From Lachnospiraceae bacterium (GTDB lineage: Bacteria; Bacillota; Clostridia; Lachnospirales; Lachnospiraceae), in NCBI GenBank assembly GCA_016301965.1, contig JAEDOO010000010.1, forward strand, positions 1-25,039: a DNA stretch of 25,039 nt. Reading direction: 5' to 3'. A program made the position numbers and the translations under genes. Positions 7,355-14,569 of the stretch are shown one piece after another. Positions within the stretch are counted from its first letter, which is position 1. The number at the start of each line of letters is the position of its first letter. Below the pieces are notes generated by a model, which ran no database searches, was not told the DNA's origin, and saw nothing but the letters and a program-made list of their open reading frames with translations.

Positions 7355-8677
7355 ATGTTGAATCGAACAGCAGCCCTGCATAATCTGGGGTGCAAGGTCA
7401 ACGCCTACGAAACAGAAGTCATGCAGCAGATGCTGTCAGACGCAGGGTATACCATTGTGCCCTTTTCAGAAAAAGCAGATGTATATATTATCAATACCTG
7501 TTCCGTGACCAATATGGCAGATAAAAAGTCTCGTCAGATGATCAGCCGGGCCAGAAAGAATAATCCACAGGCGGTAGTGGCCGCCGCAGGCTGTTATGTC
7601 CAGGCTGCCGGTGAAAAATTGTTAGAGGAACTGTCTGTGGATCTGATTATCGGTAACAATAAGAAAAAGGATCTGGTACAGATCCTGGATGATTTTTTTG
7701 TTTCACGGGACAGTCAGTCATATATTGTGGATCTTTCGCATACCAAAGAATATGAAGAGATGAAGATGGAGCGCACAGCGGAGCATACCCGTGCTTATAT
7801 AAAGGTGCAGGATGGCTGCAATCAGTTCTGCAGTTACTGTATCATCCCCTTTACCAGAGGCAGGGTAAGAAGCCGTCGCCTGGAGGATGTGGAGACAGAG
7901 ATCGCCGGCTTGTGTAAAGCGGGGTATCAGGAGTTTGTACTGACCGGCATTCACCTGAGCTCCTACGGCGTGGATTTTTCGGAGGACAAAAAGCCGAAGC
8001 TTCTGGAACTGATCCGGAAGATCGATGCCATCCCGGGGGTGAAGCGTATCCGTCTTGGTTCTCTGGAACCGGGAATCATTACCGAAGAGTTTGCGCTGGC
8101 TCTCAAAAAGCTGCCGTCATTTTGTCCGCATTTTCATTTGTCGCTGCAGAGCGGATGTGACGCTACCCTGAAGAGAATGAATCGTCGATACACAGCGTCG
8201 GAATATGCAGAAAAATGTCACATTCTTCGCAGCATATTTGACCGTCCTGCGTTGACCACAGATGTGATCGTGGGATTTCCCGGCGAGACGGATGAAGATT
8301 TTGAAATATGCCGCAGCTTTCTTGAAAATATTGCCTTTTATGAGACCCACATTTTTAAATATTCCCGCCGACAGGGAACAAAGGCTGCGGATATGCCGCA
8401 GCAGATTCCGGAACAGATCAAGACGGAGAGAAGCCATGTGCTGTTAAAACTGCATGAAAAGAATAAGAAAGCTTATCTGGAACAGTTTGTGGGACAGCCT
8501 CTTCAGGTGCTGTTTGAGGAACGGCTGGAAATCCAAGGCAAAAAAGTGTGGAGCGGTTACAGCCGGGAGTATATTCGTGTTCTGTGGGATACAGAGCAGA
8601 CACTGGAAAATCAGATCTGTACAGTCACGGCATGCCAGACAGATACAAAAGAAGGGGCACTCTGGACCAGGGGATAA
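7355..8677 (+). CDS. mtaB: tRNA t6A37 methylthiotransferase MtaB
   Basis: This radical-SAM enzyme adds a methylthio group to t6A37 of ANN-decoding tRNAs to give ms2t6A. The start is ATG 7355, with GAAGGAGAAG just upstream; the earlier ATG at 7304 would add 17 unrelated residues. The 440-aa protein has the N-terminal UPF0004 domain with auxiliary cluster cysteines Cys13 (LGCKVNAYETE), Cys49 (NTCSVTN) and Cys80 (GCYVQ). The radical-SAM CxxxCxxC is at 155/159/162 (DGCNQFCSYCIIPFTRGR), and a TRAM-like RNA-binding tail spans about 375-435. The KVNAYETE wording separates MtaB from MiaB and RimO. It is transcribed alone from its own promoter. No clear terminator was seen before the next promoter. 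Confidence 0.95.
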   Translation: MLNRTAALHNLGCKVNAYETEVMQQMLSDAGYTIVPFSEKADVYIINTCSVTNMADKKSRQMISRARKNNPQAVVAAAGCYVQAAGEKLLEELSVDLIIGNNKKKDLVQILDDFFVSRDSQSYIVDLSHTKEYEEMKMERTAEHTRAYIKVQDGCNQFCSYCIIPFTRGRVRSRRLEDVETEIAGLCKAGYQEFVLTGIHLSSYGVDFSEDKKPKLLELIRKIDAIPGVKRIRLGSLEPGIITEEFALALKKLPSFCPHFHLSLQSGCDATLKRMNRRYTASEYAEKCHILRSIFDRPALTTDVIVGFPGETDEDFEICRSFLENIAFYETHIFKYSRRQGTKAADMPQQIPEQIKTERSHVLLKLHEKNKKAYLEQFVGQPLQVLFEERLEIQGKKVWSGYSREYIRVLWDTEQTLENQICTVTACQTDTKEGALWTRG

Positions 8678-8708
8678 CCGCCGCTGGATGGGCTCGTAAA
8701 ATTGTACG

Positions 8709-8737
8709 TTGCACTTTGGCATAAAATATATTAGAAT
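8709..8737 (+). promoter_or_regulatory. ireB: SigA promoter of the ireB-to-U32 operon
   Basis: TTGCAC (8709-8714), a 17-bp spacer and TAGAAT (8732-8737) lie about 80 bases before ireB. The seven genes after it are packed with gaps of 20 bases or less, or overlap, so this is the likely operon promoter. Confidence 0.6.
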
Positions 8738-8821
8738 AGAAACGATAATAGGTAGAATTTTGTCATTATGTAAACGGACATGGATTCTGCCGTATACCAG
8801 GTTATGTAAGGGTGTGAAGAT

Positions 8822-9088
8822 ATGACAAATATGAATAGTACACAGTATTTTAAAGTGAAATCAGATCCGGAAGTTCGCGTAAAGGAAGTCCTGGATGTGG
8901 TGTATAATGCCATGAGCGAGAAAGGATACAATCCGGTGAACCAGATCGTCGGATATGTAATGAGTGGTGATCCAACGTATATCACCAGCTACAAGGGCGC
9001 CAGAAGCATGATCATGAAAGTTGAGCGGGACGAATTGGTCGAAGAGCTTCTCAAAGAATACATCAAGAATAAATCCTGGGAAAGATAA
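8822..9088 (+). CDS. ireB: IreB-family regulatory phosphoprotein (UPF0297)
   Basis: This small cytoplasmic protein of 88 aa belongs to the UPF0297/YrzL family. In Enterococcus faecalis, IreB is phosphorylated on N-terminal threonines by the PASTA kinase IreK and represses cephalosporin resistance. The family hallmark GYVMSGDPTYITSYKGARS (residues 44-62) is complete, and the N-terminus contains Thr2 and Ser/Thr residues at 6-7 (NSTQYF) that could serve as phosphosites. It is the first gene of the long operon, as in Bacillus and Enterococcus, and ends one base before ruvX. An AAGGG sequence about 10 bases upstream is a modest ribosome binding site. The kinase itself is not in this window. Confidence 0.93.
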   Translation: MTNMNSTQYFKVKSDPEVRVKEVLDVVYNAMSEKGYNPVNQIVGYVMSGDPTYITSYKGARSMIMKVERDELVEELLKEYIKNKSWER

Positions 9089-9089
9089 G

Positions 9090-9548
9090 ATGGAGCGGAT
9101 CATAGGCCTTGACTTTGGCTCCAAAACAACAGGCGTAGCGGTGAGCGATCCTTTTGGGTGGACGGCTCAGGGGGTTGAGATCATCCGAAGAAAAGAAGAA
9201 AACAAGCTCAGAAAGACGCTGGCCAGGATCGAAGAACTGGTAAAAGAGTACGGTGCCACACGCATCGTACTTGGTTTACCGAAAAATATGAACAACAGTC
9301 TCGGAGACCGTGCGGAAAAATCCCTGGCATTTAAAGAAATGCTGGAGAGACGCACCGGACTGCCCGTTGTGATGTGGGATGAGAGACTTACAACCGTAGC
9401 AGCAGATCGCACGATGATGGAAGCGGGGATCCGCAGGGAAAATCGCAGGGAGTACGTCGATGAGATCGCTGCTGTCTTTATACTCCAGAATTATCTGGAT
9501 TATTTGTCATGCCACCCGGTAGAAACTGAAAAGAAAGAAGATGCCTGA
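9090..9548 (+). CDS. ruvX: Holliday junction resolvase-like RuvX/YqgF
   Basis: This is a 152-aa RNase H-fold nuclease of the YqgF family. It is essential in many bacteria and is implicated in pre-16S rRNA 5' maturation and in Holliday-junction cleavage. ATG 9090, one base after the ireB stop, begins directly with the family strand MERIIGLDFGSKTTGVAVSD, which contains metal-ligand Asp8; a start at 9021 would lie within ireB. LGLP (61-64), DERLTT (97-102) and the third acidic site DEIAA (124-128) are all present, so the active site looks complete. It overlaps the DUF1292 gene by 8 bases, which suggests translational coupling. Confidence 0.93.
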   Translation: MERIIGLDFGSKTTGVAVSDPFGWTAQGVEIIRRKEENKLRKTLARIEELVKEYGATRIVLGLPKNMNNSLGDRAEKSLAFKEMLERRTGLPVVMWDERLTTVAADRTMMEAGIRRENRREYVDEIAAVFILQNYLDYLSCHPVETEKKEDA

Positions 9549-9810
9549 AAACATGGAAAAAATCACTTTTATAACAGACGAAAACGAGAGCCTTACTTTT
9601 TTTGTTGAAGAGCAGACCAGAGTGAACGGTACAGATTATCTGCTGGTTTCTGACTCTGAGGGCGATGAGGCCCAGGCCTATATTCTGAAGGATGTATCAC
9701 AGGATACAGATCCGGAAGCAAGGTATGAATTTGTTGAAGATGATGTGGAATGGGAAGCAGTGGCCAAACTGTTTGACCAGATGTTAGAGGACGTAGACCT
9801 CCAGGCATAG
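9541..9810 (+). CDS. DUF1292 (YrzB-family) acidic protein
   Basis: This 89-aa, strongly acidic protein of unknown function matches the DUF1292/YrzB family in length and pattern (ITFITDENESLTFFVEEQTR, then YLLVSDSEG, then AYILKD). The conserved ireB-ruvX-DUF1292 order supports the call. No signal peptide, membrane segment or catalytic motif is visible. The start overlaps the end of ruvX, with only a weak AAGAAAG ahead of it; ATG 9553 is an alternative start. Its conserved association with ireB and ruvX suggests a housekeeping link to cell-wall signalling or RNA metabolism, but no biochemical role can be read from the sequence. Confidence 0.88.
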   Translation: MPENMEKITFITDENESLTFFVEEQTRVNGTDYLLVSDSEGDEAQAYILKDVSQDTDPEARYEFVEDDVEWEAVAKLFDQMLEDVDLQA

Positions 9811-9827
9811 AAAGAAGGAGGACGTAT

Positions 9828-11498
9828 TTGAAAAAAATGGAAAATGTGCGGGTAAAGATCATTCCCCTTGGAGGTCTGGAACTGATCGGAATGAACATTA
9901 CCGCCATAGAGTATGAGGACAGTATTGTTGTCATTGACTGCGGACTTTCGTTCCCGGAGGATGATATGCTGGGTATTGACCTGGTCATCCCGGATGTAAC
10001 GTATCTGAAGAACAATCTGGACAAGGTAAAGGGTATCGTCATCACCCACGGTCATGAGGATCATATTGGTGCTCTGCCCTATATTCTGAAAGATGTCAAT
10101 GTTCCGATATACTCGACAAAGCTGACGATCGCTCTGATCGAGAACAAGCTGAAAGAGCATAATATGCTCAAGACAACGAAACGAAAAGTGGTAAAACACG
10201 GACAGTCCATCAATCTCGGAGATTTCCGTGTGGAATTTATCAAAACAAATCATAGTATTGCCGATGCTTCAGCACTGGCCATTTATTCGCCGGCGGGTAT
10301 CATTGTGCATACGGGAGACTTTAAGGTAGACTATACACCGGTATTCGGCGATGCCATTGATCTGCAGCGCTTTGCGGAGATCGGCAAAAAGGGAGTGCTG
10401 GCACTTTTGTGTGACAGTACCAATGCAGAGCGTCCTGGATTTACCATGTCAGAGCGTACGGTGGGACGTACCTTTGATAATCTGTTTGCGGAGCATAAGG
10501 ACAGCCGTATCATCATTGCTACCTTTGCTTCAAATGTGGACCGTGTGCAGCAGATCATCAACTCCGCTTACAAATATGGACGAAAAGTCGTAGTGGAAGG
10601 CCGCAGTATGGTCAACATTATTTCCACAGCAGCGGAGCTTGGCTATCTGAGCATTCCGGATAATACGCTGATCGATATTGATCAGATGAAAAATTACACC
10701 AACGAACAGATGGTGCTGATCACGACGGGAAGCCAGGGAGAATCCATGGCGGCGCTGTCGAGAATGGCGGCCAATATCCATAAGAAAGTAACCATCATGC
10801 CGGGAGATACGATCATCTTTTCGTCCAATCCGATTCCGGGTAACGAAAAGGCTGTATCCAAGGTGATCAATGAGCTCTCGGCTATGGGAGCCAACGTTAT
10901 ATTCCAGGATGCGCATGTATCCGGACATGCCTGCCAGGAGGAGATTAAGCTGATCTATTCTCTGGTCAAACCGAAATATGCTATTCCGGTGCATGGCGAA
11001 TTTCGTCATTTGAAGGCCCAGGCCATGCTTGCAGACAGTCTCGGTATTGAAAGGGATCATATCTTTATCCTTAAGACCGGAGATGTTCTGGAACTGGCGC
11101 AGGATCATGGGTATGTGGTGGGTTCTGTACCTACAGGATCCATTCTTGTAGATGGCCTTGGGGTTGGCGATGTCGGCAACGTGGTACTGCATGACAGACA
11201 GCATCTGGCAGAAGATGGTATCATCATTGTTGTTATGACGCTGGATAAAGGGGCCAGACAGGTGGTTGCCGGTCCAGAGATCGTATCCCGCGGTTTTGTT
11301 TATGTAAAAGAGTCTGAGGATCTGATCGACGGTGCCAGAGATGTGGTTTCAGACGCGTTGTATAGTTGTCTGGATAAGGGAATCACCGACTGGATGAAGA
11401 TGAAGATGGTGATTAAAGATGCCTTAAGCTGTTATGTTTGGAAACGTACCAAGAGAAGACCTATGATTTTACCCATCATTATGGAGACTGAGTGGTAA
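9828..11498 (+). CDS. rnj: Ribonuclease J
   Basis: This metallo-beta-lactamase/beta-CASP ribonuclease has 5'-3' exo- and endonuclease activity and acts in mRNA decay and rRNA maturation. It is 556 aa, the same size as B. subtilis RNase J1. The start is read as TTG 9828, six bases after AGGAGG; ATG 9837 is too far from it. Zinc ligands and motifs are HGHEDH (74-79), NHSIADA (141-147), HTGDFK (161-166), the beta-CASP motifs CDSTNAERPG (195-204) and HVSGHA (363-368), and VHGEFRH (388-394). Its position between DUF1292 and the MltG-like gene differs from Bacillus, where the rnj genes lie elsewhere. The last 30 residues (KRTKRRPMILPIIMEV-like) are typical of the RNase J C-terminal domain. Confidence 0.95.
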   Translation: MKKMENVRVKIIPLGGLELIGMNITAIEYEDSIVVIDCGLSFPEDDMLGIDLVIPDVTYLKNNLDKVKGIVITHGHEDHIGALPYILKDVNVPIYSTKLTIALIENKLKEHNMLKTTKRKVVKHGQSINLGDFRVEFIKTNHSIADASALAIYSPAGIIVHTGDFKVDYTPVFGDAIDLQRFAEIGKKGVLALLCDSTNAERPGFTMSERTVGRTFDNLFAEHKDSRIIIATFASNVDRVQQIINSAYKYGRKVVVEGRSMVNIISTAAELGYLSIPDNTLIDIDQMKNYTNEQMVLITTGSQGESMAALSRMAANIHKKVTIMPGDTIIFSSNPIPGNEKAVSKVINELSAMGANVIFQDAHVSGHACQEEIKLIYSLVKPKYAIPVHGEFRHLKAQAMLADSLGIERDHIFILKTGDVLELAQDHGYVVGSVPTGSILVDGLGVGDVGNVVLHDRQHLAEDGIIIVVMTLDKGARQVVAGPEIVSRGFVYVKESEDLIDGARDVVSDALYSCLDKGITDWMKMKMVIKDALSCYVWKRTKRRPMILPIIMETEW

Positions 11499-11518
11499 AA
11501 AAGCAAACGAGGTGACGT

Positions 11519-11944
11519 ATGACGGAAAAAAAACCAAATACAGTGATCCGGACAGGAGCGTATATGCTGCGGACCGTGATCCGTGTACTGTTGTATGTGG
11601 TGGCGGTTCTGGTCATTATACGCGGAGCTTCCCGGGCCTATGGCTTTGGCTATGCTGTTTTTTCAGAAGAAGCTATGGCCGCAGAGGGAACGGGTCATGA
11701 AGTTTATGTTACGATAGAAAACGGGGATACCGTAAAGGATGTAGCCAAGACCCTGAAAAAGCAAAAGCTGATCAAAGATGAGACAGTATTTGAGCTTCAG
11801 GAAAAGATGTCCCGTTACAAAGATTCACTGCAGCCGGGAACGTATATTCTGAGTACGGAGCAGAATGTGGAGGAAATGCTGGCTATACTTTCCGGAAACA
11901 ATACAGAAGGTCAGCCGGCCAACGATAAGACTCAGGGAAATTAA
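11519..11944 (+). CDS. Short MltG/YceG-like membrane protein, no catalytic domain
   Basis: This 141-aa protein has a cytoplasmic basic N-terminus, one membrane segment (about 17-47) and an extracytoplasmic domain. The segment VTIENGDTVKDVAKTLKKQK (64-83), followed by LIKDETVFELQEK and LQPGTYILS, matches the LysM-like N-terminal subdomain of MltG/YceG. The large C-terminal transglycosylase domain with its catalytic glutamate is absent; the protein ends after NNTEGQPANDKTQGN. The gene occupies the exact yrrL (mltG) position between upstream operon genes and the TrmR-like gene. It has a GAGGTG ribosome binding site and no frameshift trace before the next gene, so it appears to be a naturally short protein. 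It may bind glycan or modulate another enzyme. Confidence 0.8.
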   Translation: MTEKKPNTVIRTGAYMLRTVIRVLLYVVAVLVIIRGASRAYGFGYAVFSEEAMAAEGTGHEVYVTIENGDTVKDVAKTLKKQKLIKDETVFELQEKMSRYKDSLQPGTYILSTEQNVEEMLAILSGNNTEGQPANDKTQGN

Positions 11945-11959
11945 GAGGAAAACAAGGCC

Positions 11960-12613
11960 ATGATCGTAGATGAACGTTTTGGCACATATATGAATTCGCT
12001 GGATCCGGGTCACAGCCCCTTTTTGGAGCAGCTGGAGCAGGAGGCGAAGGCCGCGTATGTGCCGATCATCCGTCGGCAGATGCAGAGCTTTCTTCGGATG
12101 TTTCTGACTCTGCAAAAGCCCCAAAAGGTGCTGGAGGTAGGATGCGCCATCGGTTTTTCTTCTATATTGATGTGCGAGTACCTGCCAGAGACCAGCCGGA
12201 TCACAACCATAGAAAATTACAAAAAGAGAATCCCTGTGGCCAGGGAGAATTTTGAGAAATCCGGTTATGCTGACCGGATTACTCTGCTTGAAGGAGACGC
12301 TGCGGATATACTTCCCACCCTGACAGACAGCTATGACCTGATCTTTATGGATGCTGCCAAGGGACAGTATATTTTTTTCCTTCCAGAGGTGCTGCGGCTG
12401 ATGCATCCGGGCAGTGTGCTGATCACGGATAATGTGCTGCAGGATGGGGATATCATAGAATCCCATTTTGCGGTGGAACGCCGCAACAGAACCATTTATA
12501 AACGAATGAGAGAATATCTGTATACACTGACACATCATCCGCAGCTGGTGACCTCTATTTTGCCGGTGGGGGATGGTATTACGGTCAGTGTATATAAGGA
12601 TACGGAGGAATAA
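11960..12613 (+). CDS. trmR: O-methyltransferase, probable TrmR (tRNA 5-hydroxyuridine methylase)
   Basis: This is a 217-aa class I SAM methyltransferase of the caffeoyl-CoA/catechol O-methyltransferase type. The SAM site is EVGCAIGFSS (59-68), Glu85 caps the second strand (TTIEN), and metal-binding residues are Asp131 (FMDAAKGQY) with TDN (156-158). In B. subtilis the gene in this position (yrrM, trmR) methylates ho5U34 to mo5U34 in tRNA, and the neighbouring U32 genes make the hydroxyl group. The same pairing here supports the TrmR call over a small-molecule methylase, although the fold alone cannot tell them apart. It begins 15 bases after the MltG-like gene, and the U32 ribosome binding site lies inside its last codons. 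Confidence 0.85.
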   Translation: MIVDERFGTYMNSLDPGHSPFLEQLEQEAKAAYVPIIRRQMQSFLRMFLTLQKPQKVLEVGCAIGFSSILMCEYLPETSRITTIENYKKRIPVARENFEKSGYADRITLLEGDAADILPTLTDSYDLIFMDAAKGQYIFFLPEVLRLMHPGSVLITDNVLQDGDIIESHFAVERRNRTIYKRMREYLYTLTHHPQLVTSILPVGDGITVSVYKDTEE

Positions 12614-12616
12614 AGC

Positions 12617-13852
12617 ATGAGAAAGCCTGAACTTCTGGTTCCGGCAGGAAGCCTGGAGGTGCTCAAGGTTGCAGTCACCTTTGGCGCGGATGCGGTATAT
12701 ATCGGCGGTGAGGCCTTTGGTTTACGGGCAAAAGCAAAGAATTTCACTCCAGAGGAAATGCGTGAGGGTATCCGCTATGCCCATGAGCGTGGTGTTAAGG
12801 TCTATGTGACAGCCAATATTCTGGCCCATAACATGGATCTGGCAGATGCGGCAGCGTATTTTGAAGAGCTGGCGGATATGAAGCCGGATGCGCTGATCAT
12901 TGCTGATCCGGGGCTGTTTATGATTGCAAAAGATGTCTGTCCGGATATCGATATTCATATCAGCACTCAGGCCAATAACTGTAATTACGGCACATTCCTG
13001 TTCTGGCACGAGCAGGGAGCCAGCCGTGTGGTTACCGCCAGAGAGCTGTCCCTTGCGGAAATAACAGAGATCCGCAGAAAAATCCCGGAGAGCATGGAAA
13101 TTGAGACTTTTGTGCATGGTGCCATGTGTATTTCCTATTCGGGCCGCTGCCTGTTGAGTGCCTATATGACAGGCCGCAGTGCCAATGCCGGTGCCTGCAC
13201 TCATCCCTGCCGCTGGAAATACGCGGTCATGGAAGAAAAACGTCCCGGCGAGTATTTCCCGGTGGAGGAGAATGAGCGGGGGACGTATATTTTTAATTCC
13301 AAGGATCTGTGTATGATCGAGCATATTCCGGATCTGATCGCTGCCGGCATCGACAGTTTTAAGATCGAGGGGAGAATGAAAACAGCACTTTATGTGGCTA
13401 CGGTAGCCCGTACCTACAGAAAGGCCATCGATGATTATCTGGAGGATCCGGCTCTTTACGAAGCACATCTGCCCTGGTACCGGGAACAGATTTCCCGGTG
13501 TACCTACAGACAGTTTACCACAGGCTTCTTTTACGGTAAGCCGGATCAGGAGACCCAGATCTATGACAGCAATACTTATATCCGGGAATACACCTATCTG
13601 GGTGTGGTAGGAGAGGTGAAAGACGGATTGTGCATGATCGAACAGCGCAACAAATTTTCTGTGGGTGAGACGATCGAGATCATGAAGCCCGATGGCAGTA
13701 ACCCGGAGGCTGTAGTGCGTGCCATTTACAACGAGGATGGAGAATCTGTGGAAAGTGCGCCTCATCCGAAACAGAAGCTCTACGTGGATCTTGGCATGCC
13801 GGTAGATGTCATGGATATCTTACGTCGGCAGGAGGAACTGCCGGAGCTTTAA
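12617..13852 (+). CDS. U32-family protein, probable TrhP (tRNA 5-hydroxyuridine synthesis)
   Basis: This 411-aa U32 'peptidase' family member carries the U32 signature ETFVHGAMCISYSGRCLLS (163-181), with Cys171, Cys178, Cys194 and Cys198 (ACTHPCRW) as the expected Fe-S ligands or thiols. The N-terminal TIM-barrel-like start PELLVPAGSLEVLK (4-17) is typical. In Bacillus and E. coli, TrhP proteins work with prephenate and Fe-S biogenesis to hydroxylate U34 of tRNA. Adjacency to a TrmR-like methylase suggests that role here; an older protease annotation has little support. Bacillus has two U32 genes (yrrN, yrrO) while only the longer one is present here. GGAGG at 12604-12608 sets the start. The 3' end overlaps sigK tail-to-tail by 33 bases. 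Confidence 0.9.
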   Translation: MRKPELLVPAGSLEVLKVAVTFGADAVYIGGEAFGLRAKAKNFTPEEMREGIRYAHERGVKVYVTANILAHNMDLADAAAYFEELADMKPDALIIADPGLFMIAKDVCPDIDIHISTQANNCNYGTFLFWHEQGASRVVTARELSLAEITEIRRKIPESMEIETFVHGAMCISYSGRCLLSAYMTGRSANAGACTHPCRWKYAVMEEKRPGEYFPVEENERGTYIFNSKDLCMIEHIPDLIAAGIDSFKIEGRMKTALYVATVARTYRKAIDDYLEDPALYEAHLPWYREQISRCTYRQFTTGFFYGKPDQETQIYDSNTYIREYTYLGVVGEVKDGLCMIEQRNKFSVGETIEIMKPDGSNPEAVVRAIYNEDGESVESAPHPKQKLYVDLGMPVDVMDILRRQEELPEL

Positions 13853-14446
13853 TACACTGTTTTTTTCAATTCTTGAGACATAGGAGCGGCTGATGCCCAG
13901 CCGCTTGGCTATGACTCTCTGTGTGGTCGGTTTCTGACCGTATAATCCATAACGCAAAACTAAAATTTCTTTTTCCTGCGGTGTCAGATGCTCTTCTATA
14001 CACTGATACAGGCGCAGAATATTTTCCTTTTTTTCGCAGTTTACCGGGACATCTTCGTCCTGGCTTTCCAGAATATCCATCAGATGAATCTCATTTCCTT
14101 CCCTGTCCGTGCCGATGGGTTCATACAGGGACACTTCCCGGACATTTTTCTTCCGGCTGCGAAACATCATCAGCAATTCATTATCTATACAGCGAGCTGC
14201 GTAGGTGGCAAGCTTGCTGCCTTTGCGAAGGTCAAAGGTATCCGTGGCTTTCAAAAGACCAATGGTGCCTATGGAAATCAGATCATCCATCTCATCCTCA
14301 GGACTCTGGTATTTGCGGGCAATATGAGCCACCAGCCGAAGATTTCTTTCAATCAGCTGGGTGCGGGCCGCAGTATCGCCATGACGGCTTTTCTCGAGAA
14401 GAACGCGCTCTTCCTGGGGCGTGAGGGGTTTGGGAAAGGTCTGCAA
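13820..14446 (-). CDS. sigK: Sporulation sigma factor SigK, without a pro-sequence
   Basis: This 208-aa sigma-70 family factor is closest to the late mother-cell factor SigK. Visible regions are 2.1-2.2 (NLRLVAHIARKY 35-46, DDLISIGTIGLLKA 54-67), 2.3-2.4 (GSKLATYAARCIDNELLM 76-93), the SigK-like EPIGTDREGNEIHLMDIL (109-126) and the region 4.2 helix-turn-helix TTQRVIAKRLGISRSYVSR (174-192). The start is TTG 14446, with AGAGGTG five bases upstream. The open frame continues only 10 codons further before a TAG and has no other start, so the hydrophobic N-terminal pro-peptide of B. subtilis pro-SigK is missing. The gene is intact, with no skin-type interruption. It implies an endospore-forming host or a recent ancestor that sporulated. 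Confidence 0.9.
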   Translation of the reverse strand: MQTFPKPLTPQEERVLLEKSRHGDTAARTQLIERNLRLVAHIARKYQSPEDEMDDLISIGTIGLLKATDTFDLRKGSKLATYAARCIDNELLMMFRSRKKNVREVSLYEPIGTDREGNEIHLMDILESQDEDVPVNCEKKENILRLYQCIEEHLTPQEKEILVLRYGLYGQKPTTQRVIAKRLGISRSYVSRIEKNSVLKLRQFLLPT

Positions 14447-14491
14447 AAGGGCACCTCTGCAAAAATGGGGGTGTTTCTACATCTTATGAAA

Positions 14492-14520
14492 TTGGACAGT
14501 GCCGGGTGCATATCCAAAAT
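14492..14520 (+). promoter_or_regulatory. Weak candidate promoter for yifB
   Basis: TTGGAC (14492-14497), a 17-bp spacer and CAAAAT (14515-14520) lie in the 123-base gap between the divergent sigK and yifB. The -10 is poor. Confidence 0.3.
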
Positions 14521-14569
14521 AAAATAGGGCTGGACAGAAAACAGCTGCTATATATTCAGGAGGTATTTT

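Noticed and set aside
12722..13765. Long antisense open frame (347 codons) opposite the U32 gene
   Set aside because: It mirrors the codon structure of a clear U32 gene, has histidine/arginine-rich shadow composition and no recognisable domain.
14447..14515. SigE/SigK-type promoter upstream of sigK (CATAAGAT on the - strand)
   Set aside because: The -10-like word is present, but the nearest ATA-type -35 is about 22 bases away instead of about 14, so it cannot be supported.
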